Positions 12,701 to 25,518 of a stretch of DNA of 64,000 nt are shown in pieces (position 1 is the stretch's first letter; each line of letters opens with the position of its first letter). The DNA comes from Distichodus sexfasciatus. Taxonomy: Eukaryota; Chordata; Actinopteri; Characiformes; Distichodontidae. Both the position numbers and the translations under genes were made by a program. The DNA is taken from assembly GCA_032718565.1 (NCBI GenBank), contig JAVGVS010000739.1, forward strand, positions 1 through 64,000. The letters are read 5' to 3'. The notes beneath the pieces are model-generated. The model was not told where the DNA came from and searched no databases. It was given only the letters and a program-made list of their open reading frames with translations.

Positions 12701-15700
12701 ATATACATCAGACAAATGATAATATAAAATAGACTTAAGATGTGGTGTTGAGGTGGAATATTTGTCACTGTAATTAGAAAGTGTCTGTAGCTCTGGAGAA
12801 GAGCTGTCATCATCAGCTCTATATATATACAGTACATATATATGTTCTGTGTCATGTTCCTCTAAGGTTCTTGTCTCACTGACAGCGTTAACCTTTAAGC
12901 AACATTTAAAGTTGTTTTGTGTTAAACAACACAACATTTAGCATTCTACACATTTAATACGTTTTAGACAGATAAAAGCAGTAGCATCTGGGAGGCGGTG
13001 CTTGGGGATGGTACCTTACTCATGAGTACTCCAGTGGTACCCTTACTGATCCTGGATTCGAACCAGCGACGCTCCGATCACAGGGCCGACTCTACCATTA
13101 CACTACCAACTGCCTCATGTTTTGATACCTGAAGGCCTGAATTATTTGGACTAGAGGTCGACCGATATTGGTTTTTCAGGGCCGATATTGATACTGATTA
13201 TTGGTAGTTGATGGAGCCGAAACTGATACACAAAAGAAACGAAAATCTGTCAAAATGTAGAATTTTACAAACGCCAGCTGAGCTGAAACTCTCCTCTTCG
13301 CCTTCTCTGAGCTTCGCGCTGCGCTCGTGTGTGAGTGTGGTGTGAGTCACAACAAGGCTTCAGCATTGATTGACTACTACTCGTGTTGATTGATTACTAC
13401 TCATATAGCCAATCAGAGACTGTTGTGGGCGAGACATTAAATGAAGCAGCGAGTCAAGTCGAGAGCAAACAGCACAGAGAGAAGCCACTGTAGCACATCT
13501 TATAATTACTTAACATCAGTGAGAGTCAAAATTAAACAATGATACCGATAATCTGCAAAATACGCCAGTGGGCAGGTGACGTGGGCAGCACCCGGGTCGC
13601 ACTGCATGGGGACGGTACCTTGATTGTGAGTACCTCAGTGGTACCTTTACTGGCCTGGGATTCAAAACGGCAACCTTCCAACGGGGATCGTCTACCATCC
13701 AAGTGCTGACCACGACCAGACCTGCTGAAAAGCAAGTTTTGGAAAAGCAGGTGATGCGTCACTCACTACTATATTACATCCCGTGTAGTTTGGCGCTTGT
13801 AAAGTGCTTCTAAAAATGCCTCTGTATTAAATGGACCGTGATGCAGAAAGACAGAGAGGGTGAGAGACGCTGTAAGTTCGACCCAAATGGACTCACGAGA
13901 ATCCCTCCTTCTCCGAGTGCCTTGTCAAAACTTGCCACCGAACAAAACCTGGTGGCCAGTTTTCCGCGCGAGAGAGCTGAACCGCGAAAGAGACAAATTC
14001 ATGGCTCTCCTGAAAAGTCTAACAGGTGGTTTGGCTTGTGCCAAGCGTGTAATTTGCCATCCTTCAGCGGCCGAGAGACACTTAGAGAAGCTAAAGAGGA
14101 TCTGAGGCAGAGCGAAACAAAGGAGAATGGAGAAGGAGGAAAATAAACCGCCACGGCACTTATTCTCCACGGCTTTTTGCGTCCGTCAGCGTCAGCGCGG
14201 CTTTCAGTCCGTTTATATCCTATTTATCGCTGTGAAGTGGGCGAAGTTTGAGGCAGTCTCCGTCTCCGTATATGAAGTTGACGTACGTTGTGAGACGTTT
14301 TCACGGCTGCCTGGACGGAAATAGAATTCCTCCTTTAAGCTTCCTGATCCACTCCTTGAATTTTCCCTGAAACTGGCATGTGCATTGTGTGTGCGCAGCG
14401 ACAAAGGCATTGAAGAGCGTCAACGTCTTTATAAAGCCTCTTTCATGCACACGCTACAGCTCACAAATGATATGACAAATTACAAGTAATGATGCATGGT
14501 ATGTGTGAACAAAAAGCGGAAATGGTGATGGGAAAGTTGGCAGCGTGCTTCAAACTGCAGGATTGCGGAAGGAATTAATAGTGACCAGATATGGATAATT
14601 GGCAGGCAAGATGGTGAAATAAAACATGGTGTTTTCAGTAAATCTGGTCTTTTATTTCCTCACATACAGTATATACAGTATGGGCAAGAAAGTGAGTGAT
14701 TATTTGTCATTGTGAACACACCACAACCAAATGTGAGTTCTGCATTTGACCCATCTGTGAAGAAGCAGTGGGCAGCTAACATGGGAAGCACCTGGGGAGC
14801 AGTGCTTGGTGATGGTACTTTGCTCATTAGTACCGCAGTACCTTTACCAGTCATGGACTGCGAATCGACGACCTTCCGATCACGGGGGGCGAACACCTTA
14901 ACCGCTATGCTACCAACGACCAGTAGTGAAGTATGTGGGTAGTAACTTAGTCAGACCCTCCAGGATTTGTCGATGTTACGATCGCAACTATTAATGCAAA
15001 TTCAGCCAATGCCCGCGAATTCATTACTAGCGTGCAATTTTGACCAATCATTGTCGTTTCCTGTAAAACGTTGAACCAAACGTCAGCAAACCCACTTCCT
15101 TGCACGAAAATCTGTGTGATAAAAACGGCACACGTTTAACTTCAATGTTTTGATTTATCCGAGATTCTAACGCCCGTTAGGATGGGGCTTAACTGTTTGC
15201 TATGGGTATGGAATTTAATTGCATAATCGATGCATCGCGATGTAGACGTGGACGATTTTGCATTGATGCAATGGCAGACCATAATCAATCATAACGGAGG
15301 TTTTCAAACGATGGTCCCCTAGTGGTCCGTGGCGGCATTGCAGGTGGTCTGTGAGATGCACTACTGAAATCACTTTTTGAAATTTATTTCTCTAAACATT
15401 TCTATGATTTGGCCATCATTATTAATAATGAATTTAGTGCAAATACCTAAAAAATAATACAAAAAAATATTCTCCCGCTTAGTGGTGAGTGAAAGTGCCT
15501 GGGACCGAAGCAGTTGAAAACCCCTGAATTATATCAACATGACCTTACTATTCGGGGATTTTCTGGGTGCAGCGTAAAAATTCTAGTCAAAAAGAACATT
15601 GCGGTAGCAACGGTGGCTGCGCAGTCTGCGTGCAATGTGAAGTAATGTGTAAAAACTGATGGGATGTATCGTGATGCATCAAGACATCGTTATCGAATCG

Positions 15701-18700
15701 AATGATGAGACCAGTGAAGGTTCACACCTCTAGTGTTTGTGTGTGTGTGTTTAGGTCTGAGCTGTGTGGATGAAGATGAAGAGCCGGCACCCATGTGGGC
15801 GTGTCTCCGGTGGGCAGGGCCAGTGCCGGCCCGGGTTCGATCCTGCTGGGTTTCCTGCAGAGACGACTGCACCTTCAGTGCCTGGTCCAAATTCACTGAA
15901 TGCTCAGGATGTGGGAGTTACCGCACCCGAAAACGCAGTCTCACAGGTAACACACACACACCACACACACACACGCACACTGTATATGAATCAATTTTGA
16001 CGTTCTCCTCCAGTAAAATACTACGGTCACGTTCGGCACACGTGTCATCTGGGTGTGTTTTCTCAGACTTTATCTAGATGTAGAAGCCGTTGAGGGGTTT
16101 TCCGAGCTGCTGAACGCTGGTTAAAGGTGTTACAAAAAAAAGTAAAAATGTGGAGTGGTGTGCTATGTTCAGCGCAGCTCCAACTATTTGTGTTCATAAA
16201 TGTTTTAGCACCGCCTCTGGCCACATTCCTAAACTCTAGTTTTTTTTTACCCAGCATGCTGCTGCGCTGGCACGAAGGACGAGCAAAAACACCATGGAAC
16301 CGCTCGCCTCTTTTGACCTCAAATTTTTCCTTGTTAAATTATTTATTAGTTAGCGAATGTCACTGAATTACGAGATGAAATTAGCCAGTGTTCAGCTTAG
16401 GTAATGCTTTTTGGCTTGAAGCTGTCCATTTGTGGAATATTCTTTCATTTAAGTGAAGTCTGACTCTCCGTGACCTGGTGGATTTTTGAACGTCAGGTTT
16501 TTCTATTGAAAGCTGACACTCTGAGCTTCTTCAAGGACGTATGGATTATTTTCAGCATGTTGTCGATTCCTCTTAACTTCTGTCGTCTTCTGGTGCTTTT
16601 CTCCAACCCCTTTAAGCCGTATCCTCTTGTCATTGTTTGGCTAAAATAGTCAAAAAAGTATGTTTTTATTTTACAGTGAAAGTTTTTAAGGCCGTCGTTG
16701 AACAAGCTGGCTGACCAGATTTTTCTTAGAGAGGTGATGTTCTGATATTTTGTGTCGTGTGTAGGTTTGTGATTTCTCTCTGCCGCTCAATGAGCAATAG
16801 TGGCATAATTCTATGGCGATGCTGAAAAATGAGGAAGACAGAGTCAAGTTCGAGTGCAGACAGAATTATGTGCGTAAAGACAATATATTTTGCTCGTCAA
16901 AGTTCCACTGCATGCTCAGAATTTTGGCACAAAAGTAACACTGATAAGATTTATAACACAGCACCAAGCCAAGCGAGTGTGAAAGCAGAGTGGAGCGAGG
17001 GCGGAGCATTTCCAGCGTAGTGCACAACATTTTAAGAAAAAGTCACTTCCCACCCTATGTAGTGTACCAAGTCAAATAGGGTGTGTGTGACTCTCCATGT
17101 CTCTCCACTAGCTAATGTGTAGAGAGCTGTTAAGCTACAACCCTGGCTATTTCCTGAGATGCATACTACCACATAGAAAAGTATGATGAGTGCCTTACCT
17201 ACCATACTATTAAGTGCAGTAGTATGCGGCTCGGGACACAAGAGATTTTGCTGGTGAACGTTCCACTGCGTGCTAAGAATTTTGGCGCAACATAACGTCA
17301 AACATTTTAAGACAGAAGGCGTGGGCCATATCCCACCTCAGATTTTGGAAAATGCCTGGCACAAGCCCATAAATGCGGCATCAAAAATTGGCTCGATCGG
17401 TCTGACTATTGGTCCGATGATGACGACTTAAAAAATGCAGTTATCCGCCGATATGATTCTGATATTATCATGCATCCTATATATATATATATATCCCTTT
17501 CTACGTGGCCAACACTGTAACCATTACTCTACCAGCTGCCCATGGTGAAGGAGCAGTGGGTGGAATTTTTGGGCAGTGCCTGACCGACAGTGCTTGAGAT
17601 CGGTACCTTGCTCATGAGTACCTCATTGGTACCTTTACTGGTCACAGTTGGAACGGCACAGTTTAAGCTACAGCTGCAACTACAGAGCCTGCACCGATAG
17701 TCACCCCTCCAGCCAGCATCGACATCCAGAATGTGGAATCTACACCGCCGACTAGTTCCACTGCAGCTTTAGATGATTAGTGATCTATCTAAGACATACC
17801 GAACCCTAAAGCAACTTAATTAGGGTGGCTGGAAAATTCAAATCTTCCACTTTGGTATATTAATATTTTTATTTCAGTAAAATATTAATTTAACTGGTTA
17901 TGTGCTACAGTAAATGGTAAAAAATTGAGGATTAATCCGTGGAAGGTAAAATCACTCCCCACTGTTACATTCTCATCATCTTTTACCTCCAGTTTGATAC
18001 AGGTTCCATATGTAAAGCCAGATTTCATTTTTTCATCCTTAGATTTTTATTAAAAGCCTTTTTAAATCAACCTCATTTTTATCCATTAAAGGAATACATC
18101 TGGCTTTATATTTCAGGCTGTTAATGGAGATGAACTTGATGTTGGCCTAAAAATGGATTTGAGTAAAAGGGTTTTTTGGGGTTCGGATAATCAACCTTGT
18201 TTGTCCTCTACAGCAGTGATGGAGAGAGGTAGTTGGGGCAGTTGTGGATGGTTGAATGGCGAGAAAGAAAAACAAGAACAAGAACGAGAGAAATGAGAGT
18301 GAGGGCGGCAAAAGAGACGATGAGAGCAAAAAGGAGACGAGGGGAGGGAAGATATATTAGAAGAACAAAGAGAGAAAGAGAGCAAGAGAGATGATGAAGG
18401 TGAGGAAAGGAGATGAATAGATATTAAAAGGGAAAAATGGAATAGAGTGAAGAGTAGTGAGGAGGAAATAGAAGGAAGGGAGGAGAGAGAGAGAGTGAGA
18501 GAGAGTGAGAGAGAGTGAGAGAGAGTGAGAGAGAGGCGAAAGGTGAATGAAGTAAATTGAGGGAAGGGAGAGAGAGAGGAGTTGTTCTCCCTTAACACCA
18601 CTTCACACCTATCGCTCTATCGCTCCCTCGCTCCCTCCTCCGGAGTGCTTATGGAGAGTTGTTTTCCACACTCATTTTGACACTCATTTCCATACTCATA

Positions 18701-21700
18701 GATCACCTGCTGTGAACAATTCCAGCAGAAGATTAGAGGCCCGTTTGGAGGAGACGTGGAGCGTCAGATGGCATCTTTCCGGGAAAAAAAAAGAAAAGCG
18801 AGCGATTGGCCCTCATTACGATCGCCGACTCATAACATCCACCACCTCCCCTTATGACAGAGAGATTTCAAAAGAGCTGCTTCTGCACGGTTTATCTAAT
18901 CCCGTCCACTTAAAAATGATCAAGCTCGCCTATTTCACGGCCGATTTCAAAGTCCAAAAGAAGAGTCTCTCTTTTCTTTTGTGAAGGAAGATGGTGGAAA
19001 TCGCTAAGCTAAGCGAATTCATGGCACTGCTTTAATTGTTGGGGCCGGAGCTCTGCAGGTGTGGACGTGTTCATCAATAATGCAGCGTGGTGCCGGTGAG
19101 AGTGTGTGTGTAGCAGCATCGTGGAACCAGGTGTGTGGAAAAAGAGAGGGACGGTCGAGACTTTTTCCTGATTGTGAGACCATTTTTACTTCCATTTACA
19201 TTTATAGCATTGAGCAGACGCTCTTATTCAGATGGAACTTCATTCCCTAATTTCTTCAACATTCTTCCTGCAGCAACTTGGGGTTAAGAATCTTGCTCAG
19301 CGAACCAGTGGTGGTAGTGCTGAAAGTAGGATTCATTGGTCAAGAGGTGAGCATTCTAACCACTAGACCACTAGATGGTACCTTGCTCATGAGAACCTCA
19401 TTAGTAACTCTACTGGTCCAGGACTGGTGACTTTCTGCTCATGGGGCCAACTCCCTAACCATTACGCTACTGGCAACTGTAGGGAGGTGAAGAAGTATGT
19501 GCCATCTTCCTGAGTTCCTCAAAAGATTAAAGGCAACCTGAGCAAGCACAACCCACAGCTGTCAAGTGATTTATTGAAGAACAAAAACCTATATCACCTG
19601 TGTGAAAAAGGCGAGCAGTGCTTGGGTACCTTGCTCATGAGTACCTGTCCGGGACTAGAACCAGTGTCCCTCTGATCAACTCCCTAAGTGTTATGCTACC
19701 AGCTGCATTAAATTAGTTCAAATTAGAAGCCATCACCCATCAGGGCATCAAGAGATCTTCCTGAGATCAGTGTCACATTGATGGAACGCCCCAGAATTTC
19801 TTTGAGATCAGTGATGCTTCAGTGGGCAGACATCTTCACCTGCCTGGTTTGCTGACTTCAAACATTAGAAGGCAAGACTGCAAACTTGAAAATCTTCTAA
19901 AAGTTTGAAGCAGTATCTGAAGACACAAGACATGTTTGTTATTGTTGCGTATGACAAGTGATCACTGTCCGAGATACTGACCAACTTCTATGATCACCTA
20001 TTTTGCTTTGCCACAGATGCATCATGGTTGGGAATGGGTACCAACACCTTAGTTACAGTCCACCAGAGCAAAACTATTAAAGTATCCATAAGCTCTGATG
20101 TATTTAAAACTACTTACAGCAGTCAAAAACCTCTGAAAGACCATCACTGAAACAAAGACCATCAATCAATGTCAGGAATCACCAATTTTACTGGTGTGTT
20201 TTGTGGACAAGTGCCAGAGGCATGTCGTGACTAGGGATGTGTTTTAAAAGGTATTAAAAGGGCACCAGGGTGAAATCATCAAAGAGTTGAGTATCGCTAA
20301 GCCCTAACATTATTGGTACTGCTTCAATCTGCTTGAAATAAAACTGAAAAAAATCAGAATGATAGTTTAGATAACTATCATTCTGATTTTTTTCAGTTTT
20401 ATTTCAGATAACTTTGCGATTTGTTGGTTGCACCATCTGTCCAATAGAAAAGTGGTAAAATGGTGATGGCAATTTCTGTCCAATGTGCTGACCAACTTCA
20501 GATATCACCTCTATTGCTGCCAAAGTGGTTTGTGGGCAGATGGGTGCAACACCAAATGTTAAATCATCTAAACTGTTGTTCAGAAATTCCTAATGTCAGT
20601 ATCAGGTTTTTAGTGAAGTGGAGTCCAGTACAAAAGTGCTGAAATAGTGACAGGTGATCTCTGTTCAAGGTTCTGAACCACGTCCACTATCACCTGTTTG
20701 CCTTGCCAAAGGTGTTCAAACCTTTAAAACGGTGAGAACTCAGTAGAAGATACCAGGCCCATTTATGTGCTTTGTAGTTGCCCCAACTCTACAGTGCTGC
20801 CATCTTTGCCCTGGTTTTGACCCCCATGCCATGATACCTGTCTTCTCGCACAACATGGAAGAGCTCTGAAATTTGAAGTTCAGAGCTGCATTTTTGATTA
20901 TGTTCCAAAACTCACCATCTTCTCTCACCTCTCTCTCAGCTGGAGCATAACCCAAAATCTCTTTATTTCTGATGGACAAAGTCTGCTGGACTGTAACTTC
21001 TCTATCTTGGAGTGAACAGGGTTTTGTTGAAGCTCCTTTGTGATGTAGAGAGAGCAACATGTTGCTCCTGTATATGTTATGACAGTTTAGGGTAAAGCAG
21101 TGTTCAGATATCTAGGACATGGTACTCTTGAGTGCTTGAATTGAAGGCAACTGGACTTCTTTTAGGTTTCTTGAAGACTTTTCAGCTCTCATTGTGGTCA
21201 CTTCCACTTCAGCTGCCCTGGGGCCATTGCGGTGTTGGATTTCAACTTGGATCAGGTACCAATAAATCTTTTAGGTTCTTTTAAGACAATGAAGACAGCA
21301 GGTATCCAACTGGAATCACCATCACTGAGAAGAGGTGGTGGTCTATCATATTTTATATCTTCCACATTTAGCTCCCTTCCCAGGCAATGAAAATGTGGAT
21401 GATAACAACTTACAAATGGTTCACTCTTGGGCCCAGGTACAACAAACAACTCCTTCCATTGTGTGACCTGTCAGACGTCAGATGGAGTTAACAACCACTT
21501 TCAAGGTGACAATCCAGCTAGAGATTAAATTTCTTGAATTTCACATTAAATTTTTAAACCCAAAGAAGCTTTTCAGATAGTCATTCATTCATTTTTGATC
21601 CAAACCACTGAATCCCAACTGGGCTTGCAGGGGGACTGGAGCCTTTTCCAGAAACTACGGGCAAAAGGCGGAGACCCACGTTGGGGTGCGTTTCCCAAAA

Positions 21701-23840
21701 TCATAGTTGCTAACTACATTATCAACTAACATAGTATACATTAGCAACTAACATAATGTGCATTAGCAACTTACACAGTGTTGATAACATAGTTAGCAAC
21801 TATGCTTCTGGGAAACACACCACTCAGCAGGTGCCAACACCCTGCAGGGAACATTCCCATTCACACCTTATGGAGCCATTTAAGATTCATTAATTAAGCT
21901 ATATTGCATGCTTTTGGACTGTGGGAAGAAAAAGAAACCCATGCAAACACTGGGAGAGCAGAGAAAGACCCTACGGCCGACCTGGGGATCGGACCCAGGA
22001 CCTTCTCGCTGTGAGTTGGCAGCGCTAACCACTGCACCACCGTGCCACCCCGTGAAGCGTGTTCAAGTCTCTAAAAGAAATCCAGCTGCCTTTGACTTAA
22101 GAAATCACTAACAACCAAGTCCTGGATGACTTAGAATGGACACAGACACAAGGAACAGTGTTAGTTTGAGGTCTACTTAGCAAATATCCAGAGAATTGGC
22201 AGAAAACCACTGAGCTTTTGAACAGCATCATGGGATCACTGCATGAGGATGAAACCTTTCTCATGAGTGGGTCACTGGTACCTTTACCAGTTCAGGACTT
22301 GAACCAGCAACCTTGTTAGCTAAACCCCTAACTGTTATGCTACCATCTAATTACAGGGCCAGTGGGCAGCTGATGTGGACAGGTCTCAGGGAGCAATGCT
22401 GCTTGGGTATAGTATCTTACTCACGGGTACCTCGGTGGTGCCTTTCCCGGACTTGGATTTGAACCAGCAATTTTCTAACCATAGCTGTACATTATCAGTG
22501 TTCCAGAGCAGAAGAAGCTACTTTTAAATGGTAACTTTTCAAGCTACAAACTGCACCCATACATAAACTACAGCCATACATACATGATCATCATATACAC
22601 TTTGTATACTGCTGAAATCAGTTTTGGAACATTGTGGAGGAGCTTCTATCCTGAGAACGTAAGATTTCTTAAAATGCAACGACAACTTTTTACCAGCTTG
22701 TTATAACACAAACTGAAACTCCTCCTCATTGTATGTCACATCACTCAACTCTATTTACATCAAACAGCAACCTAGCGACACTGCACTTTACACTGCATAG
22801 ATATTCTGTTCTAGTACATTTGCAGCTCTTGTTCATAATTGTAATGTTCATTTTTTTCTGTATATTTTATTACCTTTATTTTAGCCTTCAGTTTTCTCAT
22901 CAGTTTAATTTATTTGTAAACCTAATTGCCTTTAATTGATATGTATGAATATATTGTTTCATTGCTCTTTCCGAGTTCACTTCATTACATGTTGTACTTG
23001 TATAGTTGAGTATGTGACAAAAATAATCTTGAATCTTGAATATAAACATGACTGCAAAGGAAAAATGAAAACAAGGAGAAATTAAATGTCAATCAAACAT
23101 GTGACACTAAAACCAATCCTGTGTCTCCCTCATTTCTAGATGCAATTAATTCTGTCTAGCATTTTTGCATCTGACATTTTTATGGAAATGTTGCCGTGCT
23201 GCTCTGGTGCCAGTCGTAGCGGCCCCTGAATCAGGTTTCTGTGGTTTGTTATGGCATAAAGAACATCAAAATGTAGATTTTTCATGGAGACTCATTCGTG
23301 ACTTCTGTCCATTTTCTTCTGTTTTTTCCCCATGGAGCTGAAACTGTGCAGTCACCGGACTTCACAAAGCCACCAAATTCAACATGATTCTAGGGTCCAT
23401 GGGCCACTTCTCATATCTGTAACTGTCATGACCCGCACTCGTCTTTTTTATCCTTTTCTTCCGTCATTTATTTTTTATGTATTTCCCATTGGAACCCATT
23501 TCTTTTTCTCTCCTTAAGAATACATTGGCTTTGGGACTGGAAAGCTTCCCTCGACCTGTTTTCACACGACAGTCAACACGGTTCTTATGCCACCTCAGAT
23601 CACCTCGCTGAACACACGTCAATCTGTTTCCACCCGCACTCGTCTTTTTCTTACTTTCTTACTTTTATTATCACTTGTTCTTTCCTTGCTCACTTGAATG
23701 CATTTTCATCAAAGTCTTTCTACTCGGCCAGTTTTCATGTCACAGCTACAAAACTTGAAGTCACATTTGTGTTTTCTTGTGGAAATGCTGTTATACTGTA
23801 AGTTTCTTCAAAGACAGACAGATGGATAGATGGATAGATG

Positions 23841-23886
<46 letters not shown>

Positions 23887-25470
23887 GTAAATGTGGCAAA
23901 GAAGAAGCCAATCACAGGCTTGGAGAAAGCTGATTGGCTGATTTGGTCTCCAATTGGGTGTGTAATATGGTTGAAGTTGATCTAGTGAACAACAACACAC
24001 GTTTCCAGCACGACAGCAGAAGCAGCAACAAGAAGACGAGTTGTGTGTTATGTGGAGATTGTGGGTGTGATGTGTTCAGCAGTATCCTAGTCTAATTGTG
24101 TCTGTTAATGTTCCTAAATCTGTTGATGCTGCAGGGATTACGCCTCTAACATGTTTTAATCAATATTTTGAATAAATAGATGCAGGAGGAATCAGACAAG
24201 AGAGAGTCCACCAAAGCTCACACATCAGCCTTTTATCCCCAGCTAGCAGACAAACAGGACTGAGAGAGCGAAAGAGAGAGCAAGCGTTCCTCCTTCTCGT
24301 CTGTCCCGAGTGTGTGACAGCTGACAGATGCAAGCGTTCCGGCGAGTCATGGGGTTGAGGCCCGTCACGCGTCACCCAGCTCCTCTACGACACGACCGGC
24401 GGCTAATAGACGTGACTAATTAGAATGTTTCGGAACGAGAGAGAGAGAGGGGAGAAGAGGGGAGAGGAGAGGGCTAATAGCCTCTTAAACACCAGCCTTC
24501 ACCTCCGCAAATACGTTCATTTTTCTGCTCATTAGATAAACCAGATGTATATGGTCCCTGCAGTGGGAGAGAGAGAAAGTGTGTGTGGGTGTGTGATTAA
24601 GAGGTGTGACAGAGAGTGTGTGCATTAGTAGAGGTGTGTGTTTGTGTGTGTGAAACAAAGAGAGAATTTGAGAGGTGTCTGAGAGAGAGTGTATTTTTGA
24701 AAATGTGTGTCAGTACGTCATCAGTACGTCATACTTTAAACGGAACAAAAATCCAGCCTAAATTTGTACCATTTAAGCCTAGTCTTGGACTAAGTTGTAG
24801 TACCAATGGAGATTTACCATTCATACTCAGAGCTGGTCTAGAATTACGCTTAATCCTATTAGTCCGGTTCTTATTCCACCTCAGACCACCTCACTGAACA
24901 CACCTCTCAATCTGTTTCCACCCACACTCGTCTTTTCCTTACTTTTATCATCCCTCGCTCTTTCCCCATTCACTTCAGTACATTTTAGTCAAAGTCTTTC
25001 TACTCGACCAGTTTTCATGTCACAGCTACAAAACTTGAGCATCACGTCGGTGTTTTCTTGTGGAAATGCAGCTCTAGTTTTAACCCAAATTCTAGTTGAA
25101 TGACGACCTTCATCCTGATTGGCTGAAGTTTTACAGTGTGAGCATTTTTCCTGATCCTTTACTTCGTTGTCTCCTCCCTCTCTTTCCATTCTCTCCCTCC
25201 CTCCTTCCTTCCTTCTCCCTCCCTTTCTCCCTCCCTCCTCCCTTCCTTCTCCCTCCCTCCTCCCTTCCTTCTCCCTCTCTTTCTCCCTCCTCCCTTCCTT
25301 CTCCCTCCCTTTCTCCCTCCTCCCTTCCTTCTTCCTCCCTTTCTCTCTCCTTTATCCCTCTCTTACCCTCCTTCTTCCCCTGGTAACTTTTGCTTCCTCC
25401 TGCCTACTTCCCTCACTATCTATCTCCCCTACTTCTCTCTCTCCTCCCTCTTGTCTGTTCTCTCCCTTCG

Positions 25471-25518
<48 letters not shown>

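Larger units (their letters stand above)
2929..15754 (+). other. Intron 2
   Basis: 12.8 kb, mostly repeats: an unclassified repeat (2955-3466), a LINE-tail fragment (4465-4610), a minisatellite region (6165-9560), several SINE copies, a local direct duplication (11.3/12.2 kb), and a DNA-transposon remnant just before exon 3. Between 9.6 and 11.2 kb and between 13.8 and 14.6 kb I see no clear repeat or gene. Confidence 0.7.

Noticed and set aside
13838..14146. 102-residue frame
   Set aside because: No recognisable family, no splice context, and overlapping frames of similar length on both strands; probably chance.
20740..21060. 106-residue minus-strand frame
   Set aside because: No domain recognised. 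It could be an old transposon piece but there is not enough to call a gene.
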